Shown: positions 7,711-12,699 of the stretch, piece after piece
How positions within the stretch are numbered: position 1 is the stretch's first letter
Layout: every line of letters begins with the position of its first letter
Assembly: GCA_900553135.1 (NCBI GenBank)
Contig: USCO01000052.1
Span: forward strand, 1-13,185
Source: an uncultured Eubacteriales bacterium
GTDB lineage: Bacteria; Bacillota; Clostridia; Oscillospirales; Oscillospiraceae
Reading direction: 5' to 3'
DNA length: 13,185 nucleotides
The notes under the pieces: model-generated
Database searches by the model: none
What the model saw: the letters and a program-made list of their open reading frames with translations, nothing else
Told to the model about the DNA's origin: nothing
Made by a program: the position numbers and the translations under genes

Positions 7711-8949
7711 ATGCTGCTGAAAAAACTGCACTTGGGCAACGCCCAGGACACGGTGGACATCCGCATCACCGATGGGAAATTCGAGACCATCGCCCCCCAC
7801 CTGGACCCCCTGCCCGGTGAGGAGACGGTGACCGACTGCGCGGGCAAGATGGTGCTGCCTCCCTTTGTGGAGTCCCACGTCCATCTGGACACCTGTCTCA
7901 CCGCGGGCCGTCCCCGCTGGAACCTCACCGGCACCCTCTTTGAGGGCATCCAGTGCTGGGAGGAGTACAAGCCCTTCCTCACCAAAGAGGAGGTAAAAGA
8001 GCGGGTGAACAAGGCCATCCGCATGCAGGCGGCCAACGGCATCCAGTATGTGCGCACCCACGTGGACATCAACGATCCCAAGCTCACCGCCCTGGAGGCC
8101 ATTCTGGAGCTGCGGGAAGAGGTCCGGGACTTTATGGACATCCAGATCGTGGCCTTCCCCCAGTACGGCATCCTCAGCTACCCCAAGGGGGCGGAGCTTC
8201 TGGAGCAGGCCCTGAAGATGGGCGCTGACGCCGCGGGCGCCATCCCCCACTTTGAGTTCACCCGGGAGTACTCCGTGGAATCCCTGAACATCTGTTTCGA
8301 CCTGGCCCAGAAGTACGGCAAGCTCATCGACGTGCACTGCGACGAGATCGACGACGAGGCCTCCCGCGGTCTGGAGACCCTGGCCACCCGTGCCTACGAG
8401 ACCGGTATGCGGGACATGGTCACCGCCTCCCACACCACCGCCATGCACAGCTACAACAACGCCTACGTCATCCGCCTCATGCGGATTTTGAAGCTGTCCG
8501 GCATCAACTTTGTGGCCAACCCCTGCGTCAACGTCCACCTGGGCGGCCGGGCCGACACCTATCCCAAGCGCCGCAGTATGACCCGGGTGAAGGAGCTCAC
8601 CGACGAGGGGATCAACGTCTCCTTCGGCTCCGACGACATCTTCGATCCCTGGAACCCCCTGGGCAACGCCAAGATGCGGGACCAGGTCTTTATGGGCCTG
8701 TACACCGGCCACATGCTGGGCTACGAGGAGATCGTCAACTCCTACCGCTTCGTCACCACCAACGCCGCCCGCACCCTGCACCTGGGAGATGCCTACGGCA
8801 TCGGGGAGGGCAAGGAGGCCAACTTCGTCATTCTGGACGCCAAGAACTGGTACGACGCCCTGAACTTCGACGCCCCCATCCTGCGCAACTACCGCAAGGG
8901 CAAGCTCATCGCCAGCACTGCCCCCGTCAATACCCAGGTATTCTTCTAA
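7711..8949 (+). CDS. codA: Cytosine deaminase (amidohydrolase superfamily)
   Basis: The 412-residue cytoplasmic enzyme converts cytosine to uracil and ammonia. Similarity to E. coli CodA runs over the whole length. Metal and active-site residues are present: His56 and His58 in HVHLD, Gln151 in AFPQYGILSYP, His209 with Glu212 in DVHCDEIDDE, His241 in SHTTAMHSY, and Asp308-Asp309 in FGSDDIFDPW. GAIPHFEFTREY (176-187) is a CodA hallmark. AGAGGA at 7695-7700 supports the ATG at 7711. At 305-309 this protein reads FGSDD where E. coli CodA, from memory, reads FGHDD; both acidic residues remain, so activity on cytosine is expected, but substrate range could differ. It is the last gene of the codBA unit. 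Confidence 0.95.
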   Translation: MLLKKLHLGNAQDTVDIRITDGKFETIAPHLDPLPGEETVTDCAGKMVLPPFVESHVHLDTCLTAGRPRWNLTGTLFEGIQCWEEYKPFLTKEEVKERVNKAIRMQAANGIQYVRTHVDINDPKLTALEAILELREEVRDFMDIQIVAFPQYGILSYPKGAELLEQALKMGADAAGAIPHFEFTREYSVESLNICFDLAQKYGKLIDVHCDEIDDEASRGLETLATRAYETGMRDMVTASHTTAMHSYNNAYVIRLMRILKLSGINFVANPCVNVHLGGRADTYPKRRSMTRVKELTDEGINVSFGSDDIFDPWNPLGNAKMRDQVFMGLYTGHMLGYEEIVNSYRFVTTNAARTLHLGDAYGIGEGKEANFVILDAKNWYDALNFDAPILRNYRKGKLIASTAPVNTQVFF

Positions 8950-8955
8950 CCACCC

Positions 8956-8995
8956 AAAAAGAGGGGACGGCAGCCGCCGTCCCCTCTTCTTTTTT
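8956..8995. terminator. Shared bidirectional terminator between codA and the Crp/Fnr gene
   Basis: A 13-bp perfect stem (8959-8971 with 8976-8988), loop AGCC, has T-rich sequence on the + side (TCTTTTTT) and five A on the left, which read as T on the - strand. It serves the two convergent genes; the - strand stop codon is at 8994-8996. Confidence 0.93.
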
Positions 8996-9662
8996 ATTCA
9001 TTTGGCCGCTCCAACAGCTGAAAGCGGTTTTTCTCCACCCGCAGCAGGTTGTCCCGCTGCATCTTGCCCAGCTCGTTGGACATGGCACTGCGGTCCACGT
9101 TGAGATAGTCGGCCAGCTGCTGGCGGTTAAAGGGAATGGTAAAGGTGCTGCTGCCGCTGCGCACCGCCTGGTCGGACAAGTAGGACAGCAGCCGCCCCCG
9201 GATGGTTTTGGAGGAGGTGTGGAAAATTTTCCGGGAGAGGGCCAGGTTCTTCTGGGCCGAGATGGACAGCAGGTTTCTCACCAGCCGGTTGTGGTGGCCG
9301 CAGGCGTTGGAGCACACGTTCAGCACCCGCTCTACATTTAAAAATAGTACCTCCGACCCGTCGGTAGCCACCACATCCACCATCAGCGGCTCCCCCAGGG
9401 CGCAGGCGTAGGCCTCGCCGAAGATCTGCCCCAGCCCCACCCGGTCCAGCACCGCGGTGTTGCCCCACAGGTCGTCCGTCTGGATAAGCAGGCTGCCCCG
9501 CAGCACCACCCCCATAGAGGAGATCACGTCTCCCACGCGGCAGACCATCTCCCCCTTGGCGTACTGCCGCCGCTCCGCCCCCAGGCAGGCCAGCATGGCC
9601 TCCACCTCCTCCGGCGACGACCCCCGGAAGAGAGCCGTCTTGCACAATGCCGCGGTATCCAT
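8994..9662 (-). CDS. Crp/Fnr-family transcriptional regulator
   Basis: The 222-residue protein has a cyclic-nucleotide-binding-like beta-roll (about 12-115) and a C-terminal winged helix-turn-helix (about 152-215); NRQQLADYLNVDRSAMSNEL (179-198) is the HTH core. Cys residues occur (7, 26, 41, 87, 117, 121) but not in the N-terminal four-Cys pattern of Fnr, so an Fe-S oxygen sensor is not supported. The effector is unknown. The start at 9662 is chosen because AAAGGGGAG (9669-9677) precedes it and a strong promoter lies at 9709-9737; a longer frame to 9737 would begin inside that promoter. The gene is divergent from the ZIP transporter and convergent with codA, so either could be a target; this is not shown. 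Confidence 0.9.
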   Translation of the reverse strand: MDTAALCKTALFRGSSPEEVEAMLACLGAERRQYAKGEMVCRVGDVISSMGVVLRGSLLIQTDDLWGNTAVLDRVGLGQIFGEAYACALGEPLMVDVVATDGSEVLFLNVERVLNVCSNACGHHNRLVRNLLSISAQKNLALSRKIFHTSSKTIRGRLLSYLSDQAVRSGSSTFTIPFNRQQLADYLNVDRSAMSNELGKMQRDNLLRVEKNRFQLLERPNE

Positions 9663-9706
9663 TCCTGTCTCCCCTTTCTGTTGTGATTCCAACTGTTTTG
9701 TTGTGA

Positions 9707-9723
9707 AGAATATAGAATATTCT
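9707..9723 (-). promoter_or_regulatory. Candidate operator over the Crp/Fnr promoter
   Basis: AGAATAT-AGA-ATATTCT is a perfect inverted repeat with 7-bp arms. It covers the -10 box and part of the spacer, a position that would suit repression, perhaps by the gene's own product. Part of its AT symmetry is shared with the -10 box itself, so it may be partly incidental. Confidence 0.4.
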
Positions 9724-9737
9724 CCCCGGAACGTCAA
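9709..9737 (-). promoter_or_regulatory. Promoter of the Crp/Fnr gene
   Basis: On the - strand TTGACG (9732-9737) is 17 bases from TATATT (9709-9714), a near-consensus promoter with a leader of about 40 bases. Confidence 0.85.
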
Positions 9738-9783
9738 GGCGGAATTTTATGGCCGCCTATCTTCCGGTCCCTGCGGCTTCCTC

Positions 9784-9812
9784 TTGACGAGTTAGTTTAT
9801 TCTAACTATAAT
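9784..9812 (+). promoter_or_regulatory. Promoter of the ZIP transporter gene
   Basis: TTGACG (9784-9789) is exactly 17 bases from a perfect TATAAT (9807-9812). The leader would be about 52 bases. Confidence 0.9.
9790..9807 (+). promoter_or_regulatory. DtxR/IdeR/MntR-type operator candidate
   Basis: AGTTAG-TTTATT-CTAACT is a perfect 6-6-6 inverted repeat filling the space between the -35 and -10 boxes. The TTAG...CTAA core is the core of boxes bound by metal-dependent DtxR-family repressors (iron or manganese). Binding would block RNA polymerase when metal is plentiful. Confidence 0.6.
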
Positions 9813-9870
9813 AAAGCAAACTCCTTCTCATCTGGGCGGGAGTGGATTTTAACGCAGATAGGAGAACGCT

Positions 9871-10653
9871 ATGTCTCTGGAACTTTGGAAAGGGCTGCTC
9901 ATTCCCTTCGCGGGGACCACCTTGGGCGCAGCCTGTGTCTTTTTCATGCGAAACACCTTAAGCTCGCTGGTCCAGCGCGCCCTGACCGGCTTTGCCGCCG
10001 GGGTCATGGTGGCGGCCTCCATCTGGAGCCTGCTGCTGCCCGCCATGGAGCAGTCGGCACACCTGGGAACCTGGTCCTTTCTTCCCGCCGCCGCCGGGTT
10101 TTGGCTGGGCATTCTGTTCCTGCTGGGGCTGGACCGGCTCATCCCCCACCTCCACCAGGGCAGCACCGAGGCCGAGGGGCCCAAAAGCAGCCTGAAGCGC
10201 ACCACCATGCTCACCCTGGCCGTGGCCCTGCACAATATCCCGGAGGGGATGGCGGTGGGCGCGGTCTACGCGGGCTGGCTGTATGGAAACAGCGCCATCA
10301 CCCTGGCCGGGGCGCTGACCCTCTCCCTGGGCATCGCCATTCAGAACTTCCCGGAGGGGGCCATCATCTCCATGCCCCTGAAGGCCGAGGGCCTGTCCAA
10401 GCCCCGGGCCTTCCTCTACGGCACTTTGTCCGGCGCGGTAGAGCCCCTGGGGGCAGCCTTGACCATTCTCATGGCCGGAGTGCTGCTGCCGGTGCTGCCC
10501 TACGCTCTGAGCTTTGCCGCCGGGGCCATGATCTACGTGGTGGTGGAGGAACTGATCCCCGAGATGTCGGCGGGAAAGCACTCCAACATCGGCACTCTGT
10601 GTTTTGCCGCAGGCTTCACCCTGATGATGGTGCTGGACGTGGCCCTGGGATAA
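9871..10653 (+). CDS. ZIP-family divalent metal transporter
   Basis: The 260-residue, roughly eight-helix membrane protein imports divalent metals (Zn, Fe or Mn) into the cytoplasm. HNIPEGMAVG (121-130) and QNFPEGAII (158-166) are the paired metal-site motifs of helices 4 and 5. EPLGA (191-195) and VVEELIPE (224-231) are also typical of the ZupT/GufA branch. A His-containing loop, HLHQGSTEAEGPKS (93-106), lies before helix 4. AGGAGA at 9860-9865 sets the ATG at 9871. The operator in its promoter suggests control by an iron- or manganese-sensing DtxR-family repressor rather than Zur, so iron or manganese is the more likely cargo; this is inference. Confidence 0.92.
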   Translation: MSLELWKGLLIPFAGTTLGAACVFFMRNTLSSLVQRALTGFAAGVMVAASIWSLLLPAMEQSAHLGTWSFLPAAAGFWLGILFLLGLDRLIPHLHQGSTEAEGPKSSLKRTTMLTLAVALHNIPEGMAVGAVYAGWLYGNSAITLAGALTLSLGIAIQNFPEGAIISMPLKAEGLSKPRAFLYGTLSGAVEPLGAALTILMAGVLLPVLPYALSFAAGAMIYVVVEELIPEMSAGKHSNIGTLCFAAGFTLMMVLDVALG

Positions 10654-10687
10654 CAAAAGACACGCTTTTCAGCGTGTCTTTTGTTTT
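10652..10687. terminator. Bidirectional terminator between the ZIP and XRE genes
   Basis: A 13-bp perfect stem (10654-10666 with 10671-10683), loop TTTC, extends by two A-T pairs into the ZIP stop codon. T-rich and A-rich flanks allow it to work for both convergent genes. Confidence 0.92.
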
Positions 10688-10688
10688 G

Positions 10689-10702
10689 CAAAAATATGCC
10701 CC
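10689..10702. repeat. 14-base direct repeat, copy 1
   Basis: CAAAAATATGCCCC here recurs identically at 11555-11568. The pair brackets the XRE regulator gene. This copy ends one base before that gene's stop codon. Confidence 0.5.
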
Positions 10703-10703
10703 C

Positions 10704-11462
10704 TCATCCCGGGTCGTAGGTGGCAAGTGCGTCGCTGAGCTGCAGGACCCAATCGGGGTAGGATTGTCCCACCCTGGGGCTGACCAGGCCCATCAACTCC
10801 ACTTTTCCCTCCCGATAAGTCCCCTGGCAGGTAAATTGGTACTTCAGGTCCTCATACAGGACTACCAGCTCCACCTCCAGCCGCAGAAACATATCGTCCA
10901 GCCGGGTCTGCCAAAAGTTGGCTTCCGCCTTCCAGATGGTAACCCCCTGGGCCTGCAGCGCCTCCAGGGCCGCGCTCATCCCCTCCGAATTGCCAATGGA
11001 AGCTTGGATGGCTTCCGCATCCCCCGTCTGAATAGCCCTGGCCGCCCTCTGGGCACACAGGTAGGCGGGAATACACCGCCAGGCAAAGCCGTCCCCGCCC
11101 ACCAGGCCATTGACGGTGGGAATGAGCAGGGCCAGCAGCAGGCAGAGCGCCGCCGCAGCGGCCACCATTTTTTTCGCAAAGGCTCTGGTCTTTTGGGTGA
11201 TCTGACGCTGGGAATAGTCGATGAGCTCCTTCACTGCCGTATCTTCTTCTGCCGCCTGCTCTCCCGAAATGAGCTCCACCACGGTGACCCCCAGAGCCGC
11301 CGCCAGCGGCTCCAGCAAGGAGAGGTCCGGGGCGCACAGACCGCGCTCCCACTTGGAGACCGCCCGGTCCGTGATGTGCAGCTGGTCTGCCAGTTCCTTC
11401 TGCGTCATCCCCTTTTCTTTCCGAAGTTTCTTGATCAAGGCCCCGGTCTTTCCATTATCCAT
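10704..11462 (-). CDS. XRE-family regulator with membrane anchor and extracytoplasmic domain
   Basis: The 252-residue protein starts with a Cro/C1-type helix-turn-helix (about 7-62; TQKELADQLHITDRAVSKWE at 20-39). A charged linker follows, then one hydrophobic segment (about 99-122), preceded by Lys/Arg, then about 130 residues likely outside the membrane. This is a one-component layout: DNA binding inside, sensing or anchoring outside. The C-terminal part resembles no domain I recognise. AAGGAGG at 11473-11479 sets the ATG at 11462; upstream frame continuation would run through the tRNA gene and is rejected. An extended -10 lies just upstream, and the gene ends at the terminator shared with the ZIP gene. 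The target genes are not evident. Confidence 0.85.
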   Translation of the reverse strand: MDNGKTGALIKKLRKEKGMTQKELADQLHITDRAVSKWERGLCAPDLSLLEPLAAALGVTVVELISGEQAAEEDTAVKELIDYSQRQITQKTRAFAKKMVAAAAALCLLLALLIPTVNGLVGGDGFAWRCIPAYLCAQRAARAIQTGDAEAIQASIGNSEGMSAALEALQAQGVTIWKAEANFWQTRLDDMFLRLEVELVVLYEDLKYQFTCQGTYREGKVELMGLVSPRVGQSYPDWVLQLSDALATYDPG

Positions 11463-11486
11463 CTGCTCCCCGCCTCCTTGCTCAAA

Positions 11487-11495
11487 AGTATACCA
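11487..11495 (-). promoter_or_regulatory. Extended -10 promoter of the XRE gene
   Basis: On the - strand TGGTATACT is an extended -10 (TGN plus TATACT). No good -35 box was found at 16-18 bases. The leader would be short, about 18 bases, and consists mainly of the ribosome site. Confidence 0.55.
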
Positions 11496-11554
11496 TAGGC
11501 GGAGAAAAAAGCACCAAACCGCAGGTTGAGTTTTGCAAAACAGGGCCCTATTTC

Positions 11555-11568
11555 CAAAAATATGCCCC
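11555..11568. repeat. 14-base direct repeat, copy 2
   Basis: Identical to 10689-10702. It lies between the tRNA-Leu terminator and the XRE promoter. Confidence 0.5.
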
Positions 11569-11575
11569 GACGGAT

Positions 11576-11613
11576 AAAAAAATCGGAGCAAGCGGCAAAT
11601 CGCTTGCTCCGAT
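11576..11613 (-). terminator. Rho-independent terminator of tRNA-Leu
   Basis: On the - strand a 13-bp perfect stem (11601-11613 with 11582-11594) is followed by a T-run (11576-11581 read as T). It begins one base after the tRNA CCA end. Confidence 0.95.
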
Positions 11614-11614
11614 G

Positions 11615-11699
11615 TGGTGCGCCTGAAGGGACTCGAACCCGCACGCATCGCTGCACGAGAACCTAAATCTCGCATGTCTACCAATTCCATCACAGGCGC
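11615..11699 (-). tRNA. tRNA-Leu (anticodon UAG)
   Basis: The 85-nt gene folds as a class II tRNA. The acceptor stem GCGCCTG/CAGGCGC is perfect, with discriminator A and an encoded CCA (11615-11617). The anticodon arm is CGAGA-TTTAGGT-TCTCG, which places UAG at the anticodon. The 13-nt variable region (TGCAGCGATGCGT) forms a 3-bp arm, as expected for Leu, and the T loop is TTCGAGT. The T stem has a C-U mismatch (11641 against 11627) and a G-U pair (11642 against 11626). Nucleotides 1-42 plus four upstream bases are duplicated at 12323-12368. No strong promoter lies directly upstream (11704-11777), so it may depend on read-through from 12405-12433. Confidence 0.95.
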
Positions 11700-11703
11700 A
11701 TAT
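11658..11703 (-). repeat. 46-base direct repeat (tRNA-Leu 5' half), copy within the intact tRNA
   Basis: Base-for-base identical to 12323-12368, an offset of 665. It runs from four bases before the tRNA 5' end to the 3' side of the anticodon stem. Identity stops sharply at both ends. Confidence 0.95.
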
Positions 11704-11777
11704 AAATTTTCTCGATTTCTCCTTGCGGATGGCACCCAGGGCAGGGACTCTTTGTTACCATTTATACAAACAAAAAA

Positions 11778-12296
11778 TCACCTTGTTTGCCATAGAACCA
11801 AATCAATCTTCTTCACATCTGTAATATCTACATTAGGAAAATTAGCATCAAATACCGCAATCTTGAATTGGGCTTCGGGAGACTGATACCAATCACAGAT
11901 TTTTTGATAAGTGTCAAGAACTCTCTGAAAACGAGATTTACAAGAATAATAGGGGGCCTTCAAACCCAGATTGGAAAGCACATACTTATCCCACACCGGC
12001 ATCTCCGGACGGACTGTTGCCAGCAGCTTGCTGGAAAAAGAGGCATGAATACAGCCTGTCTCTTGAAACAAATAAGTCAGAACTTGCGCATATGTAAGTG
12101 CATTGTCAAACTTATGCTCCTCCAAATAGCGATAGAAACAACAATAAAATCTTTCAGAGCGTTGGCGCATTCTATAATACCCATTAAATAGGCGCTGAAA
12201 TTCCCGATCTTTAGATACATCCGTTTGATATAGGAAAGTCATAATAGAACAATACTTCTGAAGTCCTATCCCTATCTTCTCTATAGATGTATCCAC
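11778..12296 (-). CDS. Uncharacterised 172-residue protein, cargo of the tRNA-Leu insert
   Basis: I do not recognise a function. The protein is soluble, with no signal or membrane segment, rich in aromatic and charged residues, and looks mostly helical. Striking blocks are TDVSKDREFQRLFNGYYRMRQR (25-46), SFSSKLLATVRPEMPVWDKYVL (86-107) and, at the C-terminus, NVDITDVKKIDLVLWQ (155-170); they look conserved rather than random. The S-K...P-W-D pattern faintly recalls OGG/HhH-GPD-type DNA glycosylase folds, but this is too weak to name it. The start is a GTG at 12296, preceded by AAAGGTGG (12303-12310), a near-consensus ribosome site; no ATG or other start lies upstream in frame. It is 26 bases downstream of the displaced tRNA 5' half and on the same strand. 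Its AT-rich codons differ from all its neighbours, indicating transfer. Confidence 0.75.
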   Translation of the reverse strand: MDTSIEKIGIGLQKYCSIMTFLYQTDVSKDREFQRLFNGYYRMRQRSERFYCCFYRYLEEHKFDNALTYAQVLTYLFQETGCIHASFSSKLLATVRPEMPVWDKYVLSNLGLKAPYYSCKSRFQRVLDTYQKICDWYQSPEAQFKIAVFDANFPNVDITDVKKIDLVLWQTR

Positions 12297-12300
12297 AACG

Positions 12301-12322
12301 GTCCACCTTTCACTGAGGTGAC
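12301..12322 (-). repeat. Imperfect inverted repeat over the cargo gene's ribosome site
   Basis: Bases 12301-12308 pair with 12316-12322 (seven pairs, one bulged base; loop TTCACTG at 12309-12315). The hairpin ends exactly at the direct-repeat boundary and would hide much of the AAAGGTGG ribosome site. It could control translation or be a recombination-site arm. Confidence 0.4.
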
Positions 12323-12368
12323 AGAACCTAAATCTCGCATGTCTACCAATTCCATCACAGGCGCATAT
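12323..12368 (-). repeat. 46-base direct repeat: orphan 5' half of tRNA-Leu
   Basis: Identical to 11658-11703. It comprises tRNA nucleotides 1-42 (acceptor 5' strand, D arm, anticodon loop with UAG) plus four upstream bases, then breaks off. No matching 3' half follows, so it cannot form a tRNA. It keeps the native-looking promoter at 12405-12433. Confidence 0.95.
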
Positions 12369-12404
12369 CTTGTTTTCCGCTCTCCCGGTTGAGAAAGCGT
12401 TTTT

Positions 12405-12433
12405 ATTTTACACAGCTTTGGGTCAAATGTCAA
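12405..12433 (-). promoter_or_regulatory. Strong promoter, originally of tRNA-Leu
   Basis: On the - strand a perfect TTGACA (12428-12433) is 17 bases from TAAAAT (12405-12410). The start should fall near 12398, about 33 bases before the tRNA half. It now reads through the orphan tRNA half into the cargo gene and possibly on to the intact tRNA. Confidence 0.88.
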
Positions 12434-12451
12434 CGCCGCGGGCCAAAGGAA

Positions 12452-12486
12452 GGTCCCCGGGGAGCCGGAACAGCTCCCCGGGGACC
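12452..12486 (-). terminator. Terminator of the feo operon
   Basis: A 14-bp perfect stem (12452-12465 with 12473-12486), 7-base loop, lies eight bases past the - strand stop codon at 12495. The trailing sequence TTCCTTT is only moderately T-rich. Confidence 0.75.
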
Positions 12487-12494
12487 GGTATTTC

Positions 12495-12680
12495 TTACTC
12501 GCTGTGGCAGCCGGAGCAGTGGGACTGGTGCCCACAGGCGCAGCCGCCTTCGCCGCCGTGACAGCATCCGCCGTCAGGACAGCCGATGCACTTGACGCCC
12601 CGCTTCCGCGCCTGGATCACATACCGGGCAGCGGCGCCCAGAATGACCAGCAGCAGGGCAGCAACGATAAAATTGGCCAT
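12495..12680 (-). CDS. FeoB-associated Cys-rich membrane protein
   Basis: This 61-residue protein has one N-terminal membrane helix (about 3-22), then RKRG and a Cys-rich tail with eight Cys (31, 34, 39, 40, 47, 49, 55, 58), starting with CIGCPDGGCC. This is the layout of the small Cys-rich proteins found next to feoB in Firmicutes, thought to help ferrous iron transport, possibly by binding metal or the FeoB channel; the exact role is not settled. AAAGGAGA at 12687-12694 fixes the ATG at 12680; a longer frame to 12755 would overlap feoB and lacks a ribosome site. It follows feoB by 19 bases and is the last gene of the operon. Confidence 0.9.
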   Translation of the reverse strand: MANFIVAALLLVILGAAARYVIQARKRGVKCIGCPDGGCCHGGEGGCACGHQSHCSGCHSE

Positions 12681-12699
12681 TTGGATTCTCCTTTCCCGT

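Larger units (their letters stand above)
11658..12322 (-). mobile_element. Putative 665-base single-gene insert in tRNA-Leu
   Basis: The unit from one repeat copy to the next is 665 bases and AT-rich: one line (12181-12240) counts 38% G+C, against 68% for 12421-12480. It holds a single gene of foreign composition. The 46-base repeat at the ends is tRNA-Leu sequence, as at tRNA-targeted integrations by tyrosine recombinases, where the element brings a copy of part of the tRNA and keeps it functional. No integrase, transposase or terminal inverted repeats are seen, so it is either a remnant, a unit moved in trans, or the result of a local recombination. Confidence 0.6.

Noticed and set aside
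6411..8781. Long antisense open frames opposite codB and codA
   Set aside because: Mirror frames of GC-rich genes with repetitive Gly-Asp-His composition; the + strand products align to CodB and CodA over their full length.
9663..9737. Longer N-terminus for the Crp/Fnr regulator
   Set aside because: The extra codons overlap the -35 and -10 boxes and lack a ribosome site; the ATG at 9662 has AAAGGGGAG.
11463..11735. Open frame extending the XRE gene through the tRNA-Leu gene
   Set aside because: The stretch translates tRNA sequence (a common false peptide containing MELVDMRDLGS) and crosses the tRNA terminator.
12281..12535. Small open frame over the orphan tRNA half and the feo terminator
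   Set aside because: It again translates the tRNA half plus hairpin sequence; it has no ribosome site or recognisable protein.
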